64,000 bases of DNA from Fen-1258 sp041658245 (GCA_041658245.1 JBBAAM010000007.1:1-64000), one strand, 5' to 3'. Positions 25,471 through 34,257 are shown, numbered from the stretch's first letter. The notes: generated from the sequence alone by a model not told the origin. Made by a program: numbers and translations.

Positions 25471-25788
25471 TTAGTTAATTTCAATTCCTTCTTTTTTAAC
25501 AATTCCAATTAATGGCGAGTAATCGTCTTCTAAAAAGCGCTTCAGACCAACAGCGTGAGGTTCAATTTTATAATCGGAAATTTCAGTAGCTCTCCAGATT
25601 TTTCCAACATATTTCAATTTGTTTTCATCAAACAATGAAGAAACTATCATAACATCAATATCACTATCTTGTTTAGCTGTTCCACGTGCTTGACTACCAA
25701 AAAGGAATGCTAAATCAATTTGAATATTGTTTCTACGCAATTCGTCCAAATATAGTTTTACAACATTTATAACAGCTTGACTAACCAT
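25471..25788 (-). CDS. Minimal nucleotidyltransferase (MNT) domain protein
   Basis: This 105-residue protein has the nucleotidyltransferase motif GSQARGTAKQDSDIDVMIV (about 30-48) with the metal-binding DxD. In HEPN/MNT pairs this partner can AMPylate or otherwise neutralise the HEPN protein. It overlaps the HEPN gene by 22 bases and follows it. No other domain is present. Confidence 0.88.
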   Translation of the reverse strand: MVSQAVINVVKLYLDELRRNNIQIDLAFLFGSQARGTAKQDSDIDVMIVSSLFDENKLKYVGKIWRATEISDYKIEPHAVGLKRFLEDDYSPLIGIVKKEGIEIN

Positions 25789-26147
25789 TCAACACATTCC
25801 TTTGTTTTTTTCAGAAGAACATCTACATCGTTATTATTTGGAATCTCTAAAAAAATTTCCGGATATCTGCCTTCGAGATTAAAATCATTTATTGTTCCTA
25901 GAAAATCCATTGTATCTTCACTTGATTTAAGGTTAGTTTTAGAAAGCAAATAAAGAAGTTCATGCGCTTTAGGAGCGAAATCATTCTGAGTTTTAACAAA
26001 ATGCGCTTTCAACAATTTTTCGATTGTTAAATGGCAGAAGAACAAACATTCACGATATTTTCCTTTTTCAAAAAGAATTTCTGCAGTCTCCATATTATCG
26101 AGTGCAGTCGTTTTCCAGTACACTATTTGTTTCTTTTCATCAAACAT
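25767..26147 (-). CDS. HEPN domain protein
   Basis: This 126-residue helical protein is of the HEPN family. The core YRECLFFCHLTIEKLLKAHF (about 31-50), HELLYLL (about 63) and EGRYPE (about 93) segments fit the general HEPN domain. I do not see the RX4-6H ribonuclease motif in the last helix, so RNase activity is uncertain. It is paired with the MNT gene as in many toxin-antitoxin or housekeeping HEPN/MNT couples. Confidence 0.82.
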   Translation of the reverse strand: MFDEKKQIVYWKTTALDNMETAEILFEKGKYRECLFFCHLTIEKLLKAHFVKTQNDFAPKAHELLYLLSKTNLKSSEDTMDFLGTINDFNLEGRYPEIFLEIPNNNDVDVLLKKTKECVEWLVKLL

Positions 26148-26149
26148 AT

Positions 26150-26869
26150 TTACTCTTCCACAAAACTTTCGACTCTTCGTGCACCAACATAACGCTTTTT
26201 ATAATAAGCTGCTTCAAGCGATGATACAGTAACACCAAGTGAGCGGCTTGCATGAGCAAATTGATTTTCACCAAGATAAATACCTACATGACCCGGAAAA
26301 GATCTTTTGGTAGTATTGAAGAAGACAAGGTCGCCGAATTTCAATTCATCCATAGAAACTTTTTCTCCAGCAGAATATTGTTCACGTGCTGAGCGTGGGA
26401 TTTCGATTGCTAGAGAATTTTGAAAAACCTGTAAAGTAAAGGCAGAACAATCCATTCCTTTTTGTGTATTGCCGCCATACTTGTAAGGTGTTTCTAAAAA
26501 TTTAATAACTTCAAATAACACTTTCTCTCGTGGTGTTAATGCAACATTGAATGTTTTTAATTTTTCAAAGTGAGATACAAAATTTGTTTTATCAACAGGA
26601 TTTTCTTCAACGGGTGCTTCATCAAATTCATCAGAAGTATCTGCCGGTAAATCATTAAAAACAATTCTCTCGTTTTTAGGTGTTGTGCGTGTAGATCTTT
26701 TTGTTGTGTCGGCTTTTTCAAAACGGGGATTGGGATTAATTGTTCTACCATTTTTACTTTGACCGAATCTTTGTGTACTAGACGAGGATGAGCAGCCGCT
26801 GAAGATCATAAATACAAGAATTGCACAAAAAATTTTTTTTAAAAGTCTGTTGAGTAATATAATAAGCAT
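26150..26869 (-). CDS. NlpC/P60 peptidoglycan endopeptidase, lipoprotein
   Basis: The protein has about 239 residues. A hydrophobic N terminus ends in the lipobox FSGC, followed by a Ser-rich linker and a disordered region to about residue 105. The C-terminal NlpC/P60 domain carries the catalytic Cys in GMDCSAFT (about 139). The His follows in FPGHVGIYLG (about 193). It likely cuts stem peptides between D-Glu and the third residue. The ATG at 26869 is preferred to the TTG two codons earlier, which overlaps the rpoD stop. It is tightly coupled to rpoD. Confidence 0.88.
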   Translation of the reverse strand: MLIILLNRLLKKIFCAILVFMIFSGCSSSSSTQRFGQSKNGRTINPNPRFEKADTTKRSTRTTPKNERIVFNDLPADTSDEFDEAPVEENPVDKTNFVSHFEKLKTFNVALTPREKVLFEVIKFLETPYKYGGNTQKGMDCSAFTLQVFQNSLAIEIPRSAREQYSAGEKVSMDELKFGDLVFFNTTKRSFPGHVGIYLGENQFAHASRSLGVTVSSLEAAYYKKRYVGARRVESFVEE

Positions 26870-26871
26870 AC

Positions 26872-27726
26872 TCAACCTAGGTAAGATCTTAAATTTTTAC
26901 TGCGAGTTGCATGGCGTAATCTTCTAATTGCTTTTTCTTTTATTTGACGAACACGCTCACGAGTAAGATTAAATTTTTCGCCAATCTCCTCTAGCGTAAG
27001 TGAATGTTCTTTATTCAAACCAAAATAAAGTTTTATTACTTCACCTTCTCTTTCAGAAAGAGTAGAAAGTGCCCGTTCAATTTCACTTCGAAGAGATTCC
27101 GACATTAGTGTGAAATCCGGTGATGGCTGTTCTTCATTTTCAAGAATATCAAGCAGCCGATTTTCGTCACCTTGATTAAACGGCGCATCCATTGAAACAG
27201 CGCGGCCTGCAATTTTCAGAGTATCTGAAACTTCACTAATATCCATATCAAGTTCTTGTGCAAGTTCTTGCGCATTCGGTTCACGTTCATATTCCTGCTC
27301 AAGATTGCTGTAAGCTTTCCCGATCTTGTTTAATGCACCTACTCTATTTAAGGGCAAACGCACAATTCGTGATTGTTCAGCCAATGCTTGAAGAATAGAT
27401 TGACGAATCCACCAAACAGCATAAGAAATAAATTTGAATCCGCGCGTTTCATCAAATCTTTTTGCGGCTTTAATTAATCCTAGATTACCTTCATTAATCA
27501 AATCACCAAGAGAAAGTCCTTGATTTTGATATTGTTTAGCAACCGAAACAACAAACCGTAAATTTGCTTTTACTAATTTTTCTAACGCTAACGAATCATT
27601 TTTTCTTATTCTAATAGCTAATTCTATTTCTTCATCCGGTGTTAATAGATCAACTTTACCAATTTCTTGAAGATATTTATCTAAAGATTGACTTTCTCTA
27701 TTCGTAAACTGTTTTGTGATTTTCAA
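26872..27726 (-). CDS. rpoD: Primary RNA polymerase sigma factor (short Bacteroidota type)
   Basis: This 284-residue sigma-70 protein lacks region 1.1. Region 1.2 begins RESQSLDKYLQEIGK (about 10-24). Region 2 contains RFVVSVAKQYQNQGLSLGDL and FKFISYAVWWIRQSI (about 97-111), region 3 lies near 130-205, and region 4 has the helix-turn-helix TLEEIGEKFNLTRERVRQI. This closely matches the housekeeping sigma of Bacteroidota. It follows two EutN/CcmL genes by 14 bases and is followed closely by the NlpC gene. Confidence 0.95.
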   Translation of the reverse strand: MKITKQFTNRESQSLDKYLQEIGKVDLLTPDEEIELAIRIRKNDSLALEKLVKANLRFVVSVAKQYQNQGLSLGDLINEGNLGLIKAAKRFDETRGFKFISYAVWWIRQSILQALAEQSRIVRLPLNRVGALNKIGKAYSNLEQEYEREPNAQELAQELDMDISEVSDTLKIAGRAVSMDAPFNQGDENRLLDILENEEQPSPDFTLMSESLRSEIERALSTLSEREGEVIKLYFGLNKEHSLTLEEIGEKFNLTRERVRQIKEKAIRRLRHATRSKNLRSYLG

Positions 27727-27740
27727 GATTAGATCTCCCG

Positions 27741-28010
27741 CTAGGATTCTAGATTAATTGAATCAACAATTCCAACGATTGAAGCATCAACCGGAGCCAT
27801 ATCAACATCAAGAGGTATTACAGCTTCGCTTGCTGTTACGTAATAGATTATTTCTCCCGTCCCGGCTCCAACCGTATCTAAAGCAATAATCGGTTCTCCA
27901 ATATTTTTTCCCTCGGAATTAATTGGCTGGACAAATTGCATTTTATAGCCGGTAACAGCTTCATATTTTCTTGTTGCCCAAATAGTCCCTATGATTTTAC
28001 CAAGCTGCAT
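27741..28010 (-). CDS. EutN/CcmL-family microcompartment vertex protein (second copy)
   Basis: This 89-residue protein matches the pentameric BMC vertex family: MQLGKIIGTIWATRKYEAVTGYKM at the start, then ALDTVGAGTGEIIYYVTAS (about 44-62) and a final VDASIVGIVDSI. Such proteins cap the corners of bacterial microcompartments. Its ATG overlaps the stop of the first copy by one base. No hexamer shell gene is within the window. Confidence 0.88.
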   Translation of the reverse strand: MQLGKIIGTIWATRKYEAVTGYKMQFVQPINSEGKNIGEPIIALDTVGAGTGEIIYYVTASEAVIPLDVDMAPVDASIVGIVDSINLES

Positions 28011-28309
28011 CAGAGCACAACCGTTTCTTTTTGTTTTTCTTTAATTGAGATATCAAGTTTATCAACAATAGCCATAATCACAGCATCCACGGGTTTATTT
28101 TTTGTAAAAGTTGTTTGGCGGGCGGAACTACCTTGTGCAACAATGACTATTTCACCAACTCCGGCACCAACAGAATCAACGGCAATTACTGTTGCTTCTT
28201 TTGGTTTATATTCCAAATCAATGTGACGAACAATTAAAAATTTGGCACCGACAAGATTTTCATCTTTACGCGTTGACCATACAGTTCCAATAACTTTGCC
28301 GAGTATCAA
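28010..28309 (-). CDS. EutN/CcmL-family microcompartment vertex protein (first copy)
   Basis: This 99-residue protein has the same pattern as its neighbour: ILGKVIGTVWSTRKDENLVGAKF, VDSVGAGVGEIVIVAQGSS and PVDAVIMAIVDKLD. The copies are clearly diverged, so they may form separate pentamers. The start seems to be TTG, after a GAGAGGG ribosome site and one base after the PIN gene stop. Confidence 0.87.
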   Translation of the reverse strand: MILGKVIGTVWSTRKDENLVGAKFLIVRHIDLEYKPKEATVIAVDSVGAGVGEIVIVAQGSSARQTTFTKNKPVDAVIMAIVDKLDISIKEKQKETVVL

Positions 28310-28310
28310 A

Positions 28311-28703
28311 TTACCCTCTCAATTCTAATGATGTAATTATTTTTATTCTGCTCTCATTATATCTGTAACTATCGTTTGTAAAAATAGGAAGTTTATTGTT
28401 TTTTGCAACAGAACAAACAATCGCGTCGCGTGTGGTCGCAACTTTATTAAAAAAATCTGTAATGGTCAAACTATATCTCGGATGAATACCTAAAACTTTC
28501 ATGGCACGCATAACGGAATCAACACCATGTTTCTCAAGCGGATCGGAAGCATAAAAATATAATTCGGATGCTTGTACAACAGAAGTGAAACACATTCCTG
28601 TTGACATAGCGGCTTCAAGATCAGATAAAGCAGAATCATCTTTTTGAGTAAGATAATCTACAAAAATATCTGTGTCAATCAAGTATTCAATCTTATTTGG
28701 CAT
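28311..28703 (-). CDS. PIN-domain ribonuclease (VapC-like)
   Basis: This 130-residue protein starts with YLIDTDIFVDYL, the first acidic PIN site. It retains TSVVQASELYFYA (Glu) and later TTRDAIVCSVAKNNKLPIFTND, where the other acidic residues lie. It probably cuts tRNA or other RNA. The ATG at 28703 is preferred since it gives the normal PIN beginning. It overlaps the small upstream gene by 11 bases, a common toxin-antitoxin arrangement. Confidence 0.82.
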   Translation of the reverse strand: MPNKIEYLIDTDIFVDYLTQKDDSALSDLEAAMSTGMCFTSVVQASELYFYASDPLEKHGVDSVMRAMKVLGIHPRYSLTITDFFNKVATTRDAIVCSVAKNNKLPIFTNDSYRYNESRIKIITSLELRG

Positions 28704-28881
28704 GTGGGAGAAATTTACTCTTAAAACTTGTTGTACGAAGGACACTCTTGCAATTCAAGAAGTCGTGAATGATTTCATCCGGCAATGATTGTAATAACTT
28801 AATTTTTTGGAATAGTGTTTTGTCCTTGATTTCATTGGGTATATTGCTTGTAACGATTTTTTTTATTCCTTTTTTACTCAT
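28693..28881 (-). CDS. Small protein upstream of the PIN gene, possible antitoxin
   Basis: This 62-residue basic protein overlaps deoB by eight bases and the PIN gene by 11. The position is that of a VapB antitoxin, but I see no AbrB, ribbon-helix-helix or Phd pattern. A LLQSLPDEIIHDFL stretch (about 29-42) could be a toxin-binding helix. It may also not be expressed. Confidence 0.5.
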   Translation of the reverse strand: MSKKGIKKIVTSNIPNEIKDKTLFQKIKLLQSLPDEIIHDFLNCKSVLRTTSFKSKFLPHAK

Positions 28882-30037
28882 TTAAGAAACTTGTTCCTTT
28901 CAAATCATTATTGATCTTAAAATAATGTGCAACAGTTTGCGCGACATCAGAAAAAGTTTTACGTGTACCTAAATTCTTACCTTGAATATTTTTTCTATAA
29001 TAGAGAAGCGGTACATATTCCCGTGTATGATCTGTGCTAATATCAGTTGGGTCATTACCGTGATCTGCGGTTAGGATTAAACGGTCTGTTTCATCAAGAT
29101 AATTTACGATCTCTGGTAATCGTGTATCAAATTCTTTAAGAGCGTTGTGAAGTCCTTCGGGATCGTTTCTATGGCCATAGTAAACATCAAAATCCACAAG
29201 ATTGGTGAAAATGAAAGATCCTTTAACATTTTTTGCTGTCTCGATAATCTTTTCAATTCCCTCTTGATTAGATTTTGTTTTCAGTTTGTGTTTTATCCCC
29301 TTGTAGTTGAATAGATCATTTACTTTCCCGATTGCATAGGTCTCTATTCCTTCATTCAAACAAAAATCCAAAATTGTCGGTGAGGGCGGATCAAGAGAAA
29401 AATCTTTTCGATTTGTTGTACGGGTATAATTTCCTTCTGTCCCAATAAATGGTCTAGCTATAATTCTTCCAACGGCGTCTTTACCGACTAAAACTTTTTC
29501 GCGTGCAATCGTACAAATTTCGTAAAGTTTATTTATGGGTATTACTTCTTCATGAACCGCGATTTGAAAAACTGAATCTGCGGAAGTGTAAACAATCGGA
29601 TAGCCGGTTCTTTCATGTTCTGCACCAAGGTCTTTAATAATTTCTGTTCCCGAGGCGGCATAATTACCAAGAATATTTTTCAGACCGGTGGCATTTAAAA
29701 ATCTGTTGATAAGTTCTTGCGGAAATCCATCAGGATAAAACGGAAATCCAATCTCAACTTTTAACCCGCCTAATTCCCAATGTCCGGTTGTAGAATCTTT
29801 TCCCGGAGAGATCTCTGATAACTTTCCATACGAAGCTAATGGTTGGTTTTGTGCTTGAATACCAAGGATGGGATTAATATTTCCTAATCCAAATTGTTCA
29901 AGATTAGGTAAATTCAAACCGCCGAGACGATTTGCCATATTGCCAAGTGTATTGCTTCCTTGATCAGAATAATTTTTAGCATCGGGCAGTTCACCAATCC
30001 CGACACCATCGAGAACTATAACAAAGAAATTGTTCAC
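28874..30037 (-). CDS. deoB: Phosphopentomutase
   Basis: This 387-residue metal-dependent enzyme of the alkaline-phosphatase fold interconverts (deoxy)ribose 1- and 5-phosphates in nucleoside salvage. Metal-site motifs are seen at the start (VLDGVGIGELPDA, about 8-20), in GKDSTTGHWE (about 79-88) and near the C terminus (TADHGNDPT and DHTREYVPLLYY). Length is typical. It stands 16 bases after the GAF gene and upstream of the PIN and EutN genes. Confidence 0.95.
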   Translation of the reverse strand: MNNFFVIVLDGVGIGELPDAKNYSDQGSNTLGNMANRLGGLNLPNLEQFGLGNINPILGIQAQNQPLASYGKLSEISPGKDSTTGHWELGGLKVEIGFPFYPDGFPQELINRFLNATGLKNILGNYAASGTEIIKDLGAEHERTGYPIVYTSADSVFQIAVHEEVIPINKLYEICTIAREKVLVGKDAVGRIIARPFIGTEGNYTRTTNRKDFSLDPPSPTILDFCLNEGIETYAIGKVNDLFNYKGIKHKLKTKSNQEGIEKIIETAKNVKGSFIFTNLVDFDVYYGHRNDPEGLHNALKEFDTRLPEIVNYLDETDRLILTADHGNDPTDISTDHTREYVPLLYYRKNIQGKNLGTRKTFSDVAQTVAHYFKINNDLKGTSFLNE

Positions 30038-30053
30038 AGGGTACTTTCGAATG

Positions 30054-31931
30054 TTAGCTGATACTTTTTACCGTGTTGCCGCCTTTTTCTAATGCTTTTT
30101 TAAGTGCAAGTTCCGCATTAGATAAGATCTCTTGAACATCGGTTTTGTTTGTTGTTGAAGCAACTCCGATCGAAACAGTAAATGTTGTTTGCTTAGAAAC
30201 TATAGCAATCGGTTTGCGGGCAATTTTAATCCGTATTTTTTCCGCCCATAGAAAAACATCTTTCGGTGACATATTGAAAAAATATACTGCAAAAACTTTT
30301 TGGCTTAATCGCCCGATTAAATTTAACGGTGTCATTTCATCTTTAATGATCTGTGAAACTACACGTACAATTTTAGGGAACGGATCGCTTTCAAATAATG
30401 AATCTTGTTCCAGAAATTCATCAATTTTGATCATTGCAATTGCACCTTGAATTCCTAATTCTTTACTGCGGACAAGATCAACGGTAAACCGTTCGAGGAA
30501 CGAATCATAATTCAAAGTTTTTGTTTCTGCATCAACTGAAAGCAAACTTTTTAGAACACTAATGGTTGAATACGAATGAAGTATGAAAGCAAATATCTTC
30601 GTTGCGTTCTTGATAAAAGTAACTTCATTATTTGAATAAACATTTTTTTTCAAACTTTCGAAGCACAGAACTCCAAAGTTTTGCTCATCATAAACTAAAG
30701 GAATTGCTAAGAAAGAACCATCGAAACTAACATCTTCACTTTTTGCAAAGCGAGGAATTTCTGAAATTGAAGTATCATCAATCTTAACAGGAGTTGCACT
30801 TAATATAGCTCTTCCGATCAAAGTTCCGGAAAGATCAATTTCTAAATTTTCACCGACATACTTTAAGGAAGTTTTATTAATAATCTTTGAAGTCTTAAAT
30901 TTATGTTCCGACGGATAATAAGAAACAAAAGTAAAAGAATCCCAATCTATTAACCCCTGGACTGCATTCTCAATAGTTCTATGAAGATCGGACTCAGATT
31001 CAATTTTTTTATCGTGACTCAACATGTTAAGCAAAGTATTTAATCTCATCTCTGCTTGAGATTCGGAAAATTTTTCTTCGAATAATGTTATTATGATTGA
31101 AATGACTCGAACAATTCTGCCGAGTGCATAAACTTGTTCAATTCCGAACGCATCATTTACTTTAGAATCGAGAACAAGAATACCGGTTAATGATTTACCA
31201 TAGAATAATGGCACACCGACAAAACTCTTAATTCCCTGTGGGGCGCTGTAATATCTTATCACATCTATTTCAGCATTTGAAGAAATGTCAGTCAATAACT
31301 CGGGTTCTTCTTTTTGGACAATCTTCCCGAGTATATCATCTTCAAGATCATATTTTTGTTGTGTAATTTGAGATGAACTTGTTACATAACGTTCAAGCGT
31401 TAATCGTTTTCTATTTTTATTGTACCAGAAAAAAGCTGCTGTGTGAGCCATGAAAGAATCTTTTACTACACTTAAAATTTTTTCAAGAACAAAACCGAAT
31501 TGTTCATCATGATTAACGTCTTCCGGAAGCTGTTCGTGAACAATCTTTTCAAAATTTTGTTTGAAGTCAGGCGGCTTAAAAAGATCTTTATTGCTACGGT
31601 TAATACCCGAAGCAAAATTATCAGCTGTAATTACTTCAATATTTTTTGTCGGAGAAATTATTTTGAAATCTTCACCGGCATCTGTTCCATATCGGTACTG
31701 CTCATTTGCTTTATCTTCTTCAAAAAGATCTGATTGCAAATCAAAATCAGTTTCAATTGAATTATTTTTCATGGAATCGCGCAGGAAAATAATGAATCCT
31801 GAATAAACAAGAAGAATAACACCGGAAATAATTTTGAGGGTAAAATCATCGGTAAAAAATGGAATTACTACAAGAATTGGAATAAATAAGAAAATGAAAA
31901 TTCTCTTTCTGATTTTTTCTGTAATTCCCAT
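30054..31931 (-). CDS. Membrane-anchored GAF protein with degenerate GGDEF domain
   Basis: This 625-residue protein has two hydrophobic helices at about 10-28 and 33-50, and a charged linker. Two GAF domains follow (about 145-280 and 300-455), then a GGDEF-type domain (about 475-625). The GGDEF signature is lost: the segment reads GRLSQKVFAVYF, and the I-site RxxD is not evident. It is therefore unlikely to make cyclic di-GMP and may act as a sensor or nucleotide-binding scaffold. Ligands of the GAF domains are unknown. Confidence 0.82.
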   Translation of the reverse strand: MGITEKIRKRIFIFLFIPILVVIPFFTDDFTLKIISGVILLVYSGFIIFLRDSMKNNSIETDFDLQSDLFEEDKANEQYRYGTDAGEDFKIISPTKNIEVITADNFASGINRSNKDLFKPPDFKQNFEKIVHEQLPEDVNHDEQFGFVLEKILSVVKDSFMAHTAAFFWYNKNRKRLTLERYVTSSSQITQQKYDLEDDILGKIVQKEEPELLTDISSNAEIDVIRYYSAPQGIKSFVGVPLFYGKSLTGILVLDSKVNDAFGIEQVYALGRIVRVISIIITLFEEKFSESQAEMRLNTLLNMLSHDKKIESESDLHRTIENAVQGLIDWDSFTFVSYYPSEHKFKTSKIINKTSLKYVGENLEIDLSGTLIGRAILSATPVKIDDTSISEIPRFAKSEDVSFDGSFLAIPLVYDEQNFGVLCFESLKKNVYSNNEVTFIKNATKIFAFILHSYSTISVLKSLLSVDAETKTLNYDSFLERFTVDLVRSKELGIQGAIAMIKIDEFLEQDSLFESDPFPKIVRVVSQIIKDEMTPLNLIGRLSQKVFAVYFFNMSPKDVFLWAEKIRIKIARKPIAIVSKQTTFTVSIGVASTTNKTDVQEILSNAELALKKALEKGGNTVKSIS

Positions 31932-32023
31932 CCGTCCTTCTTAAGATCTAGTGAAAGAAATATGTCCTAAATTATTATTCCTTACAACTTTACATTCAAT
32001 AATAAGAAAGATTTAAGTGATTT

Positions 32024-32605
32024 TCATATAAGGAAGAGAGAGGTCAACAACTTTACTACTTCTTTTTTACCGGTACCTTTAATAGTTGAATAGAAAAGCA
32101 TATTCTCGCCGTATATGAGCTCCGGGAAGAATTTATTGATTTGCTTTTGTGCTGAAGCCAGTTCGGATTGTTTTAGTTTATCAGATTTGTTCAGAATAAT
32201 AAAATACGGGATATTCTGTTTGTGCAGGAATTCATTTAGTTCGATATCCAACTGCATTGGATCATGGCGGCTGTCAATTATATGAACAGCAAGATCAATA
32301 TTTTTATTAAGTGAAAAATATTTTTCCAGCAAATACTGCCATGCGTCCCGTTCACTTTTTGAAACCCTTGCATAACCAAAACCAGGTAAGTCTACTAAAA
32401 AAAATTTATTTTCTACTAAATAGTAATTAATGGAACGTGTTTTACCCGGGTGAGAAGAAGTCTTGGCTAATTTTGTATTAAACAAGGAATTAATAAATGA
32501 AGATTTACCCACATTTGAACGACCGCAAAGAACAACCGTAGATAAATCTTGTTTCGGTAATTCGTTTAGATTATAAACCGGTTTTATGAATTCAATTTTT
32601 TTCAT
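32024..32605 (-). CDS. engB: Ribosome biogenesis GTPase EngB/YihA
   Basis: This protein has about 193 residues and is a TRAFAC-class GTPase needed for late 50S assembly. G1 reads GRSNVGKSS, G3 DLPGFGYA, G4 NKSD. The ATG at 32605 is preferred over an upstream one at 32647, since the longer frame would run through the terminator at 32614-32644. It lies directly after the ribosomal operon. Confidence 0.93.
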   Translation of the reverse strand: MKKIEFIKPVYNLNELPKQDLSTVVLCGRSNVGKSSFINSLFNTKLAKTSSHPGKTRSINYYLVENKFFLVDLPGFGYARVSKSERDAWQYLLEKYFSLNKNIDLAVHIIDSRHDPMQLDIELNEFLHKQNIPYFIILNKSDKLKQSELASAQKQINKFFPELIYGENMLFYSTIKGTGKKEVVKLLTSLFLI

Positions 32606-32613
32606 AGAAACAA

Positions 32614-32644
32614 AAAAGAGTAACCGAAGATCGATTACTCTTTT
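32614..32644 (-). terminator. Intrinsic terminator of the ribosomal protein operon
   Basis: On the minus strand there is a 14-bp stem with one G-T pair (arms 32631-32644 and 32614-32627) and a three-base loop. It ends in a run of six T. It follows the rplQ stop and is the strongest intrinsic terminator in the window. Confidence 0.85.
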
Positions 32645-32668
32645 CAAAATAATTTATGATTTATCTTA

Positions 32669-33241
32669 TCAACTGCCTTTTTTCTGCGGAGTTTTTGTAG
32701 TTTTAATTTTTTTCTCTTTTACATCCGGTTTTTCTTTAGGCGATTTTTCTCTTTTGGATTTTGGAGCTGATTTCTTTTTCAGTTTTTCAGCTTTCTTTTC
32801 TTCTGCTTTAGTTTCTTCTACTTTTGAATCTGTAGGCTTCTCTTCATCTTTAGTTTTCTTTGGTGCTTTAGGTTTTACTATTCCACTGAAATCTACTAAT
32901 TCAATGATTGCCATTTCAGCGCCATCGCCTTTCCTTCGTCCTAAACGAACAACGCGAGTGTAACCACCTGCTCTATCACCAATTTTAGAAATAATGTCTG
33001 AAAATAATCCTGACACAATTTCTCTATCGTTAATTTGTGCGGAGACATATCTTCTTGTATGAACAGAATCTGTTTTTGCTTTTGTTATTAGAGGTTCAAC
33101 AAAACCGCGCAGTTCCTTAGCTTTTGCTGTAGTGGTTGTAATCTTTTTGTGCTTTAATAAAGATGCAGCTAATGATCTCAATAATGCAAGTCTGTGACTT
33201 GCTGTTCTGCCTAATTTTCTACCTTTAACTCTATGTCTCAT
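32669..33241 (-). CDS. rplQ: 50S ribosomal protein L17 with long lysine-rich tail
   Basis: The conserved L17 core (MRHRVKGRKLGRTASHR... to about residue 118) is followed by a Lys/Glu/Pro-rich tail of some 70 residues. Usual L17 length is 115-130. The tail is low complexity and probably disordered. It is the last gene of the S10-spc-alpha block, after rpoA. Confidence 0.96.
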   Translation of the reverse strand: MRHRVKGRKLGRTASHRLALLRSLAASLLKHKKITTTTAKAKELRGFVEPLITKAKTDSVHTRRYVSAQINDREIVSGLFSDIISKIGDRAGGYTRVVRLGRRKGDGAEMAIIELVDFSGIVKPKAPKKTKDEEKPTDSKVEETKAEEKKAEKLKKKSAPKSKREKSPKEKPDVKEKKIKTTKTPQKKGS

Positions 33242-33261
33242 TCTTTAACCTTCTGGAAATA

Positions 33262-34257
33262 CTAGTTGTTTTCTGGTTTATCTTTTATATACTTGTCAAC
33301 ATCCATACCGAACTCAAGTCCGTAATTTTCAACGATCTCGATCAACTCAGCCAAAGATTTTCTTCCGAAATTTCTAAACTTAAGCATTTCGCTTTCATCT
33401 CTCTTAACAAGATCGGATAAGTTTTTGATGTTTGCAGCTTTTAAGCAATTATGTGAACGGACACTCAACTCAAGATCGTCAACATTTGTTAAAAGAATCT
33501 TTTTGATTCTTTCTGCTTCAGCATCTTTTTCATTTTCAACTTTTTCTTCTTCAGGCTCAGCATCAAAGTTGATGAATATTTGAATATGATCTTTCAATAT
33601 TTTTGCTGAACCGGAAAGAGCTTCTTCCGGTGTTATTGATCCGTCAGTATGAATATCAATTGATAATTTTTCATAATCATTTTTTTCACCGATACGTACG
33701 TTTTCAACATTGTAATGAACATTAATGATCGGTGTAAATATCGAATCAATCGGGATTGTACCAATAGTCATTTCCGGAATTTTCTGTTCATTGGAAGGAA
33801 CATATCCTTTTCCAATTCCGAACTTTAATTCCATATTTAACTTTGCATCAGAGTTCAAGCGCGCAATGTGAAGATCCGGGTTTAATATTTCAATATCCGG
33901 ACAAGCTTTTTGAATATCTCCGGCTCTAAATTCTTTTGAACCGTTAAAAGTAATTTCACAACCGGTAACTTTCTTATTAACGATTCTCATTCTTACTTTT
34001 TTCAAATTAAGAATAAGTTCTGTAACGTCTTCAACTACACCGGGAACTGTTGAAAACTCGTGTAAGACTCCCTCAATCTTAATAGCAGTTACTGCAGCTC
34101 CGGTAAGGGATGATAACAACACTCTTCTTAAAGCATTGCCTAATGTAACTCCAAAACCTCTCTCAAGAGGTTGGATCAGAAATCTTCCAAAATTTTCTTT
34201 ACTTGAAGATTCGTCGAGAACGACACCATCGGGCATCTTTATGAATGGATAACTCAT
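33262..34257 (-). CDS. rpoA: RNA polymerase subunit alpha
   Basis: This 331-residue subunit has the N-terminal assembly domain (GFGVTLGNALRRVLLSS, about 34-50) and the C-terminal DNA- and activator-binding domain from about 255 (LSVRSHNCLKAANIKNLSDL). It lies between rpsD and rplQ, the standard alpha-operon order. Confidence 0.97.
   Translation of the reverse strand: MSYPFIKMPDGVVLDESSSKENFGRFLIQPLERGFGVTLGNALRRVLLSSLTGAAVTAIKIEGVLHEFSTVPGVVEDVTELILNLKKVRMRIVNKKVTGCEITFNGSKEFRAGDIQKACPDIEILNPDLHIARLNSDAKLNMELKFGIGKGYVPSNEQKIPEMTIGTIPIDSIFTPIINVHYNVENVRIGEKNDYEKLSIDIHTDGSITPEEALSGSAKILKDHIQIFINFDAEPEEEKVENEKDAEAERIKKILLTNVDDLELSVRSHNCLKAANIKNLSDLVKRDESEMLKFRNFGRKSLAELIEIVENYGLEFGMDVDKYIKDKPENN

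Noticed and set aside
32606..32647. Longer engB start
   Set aside because: These bases are the terminator of the ribosomal operon, and the family start matches the ATG at 32605.
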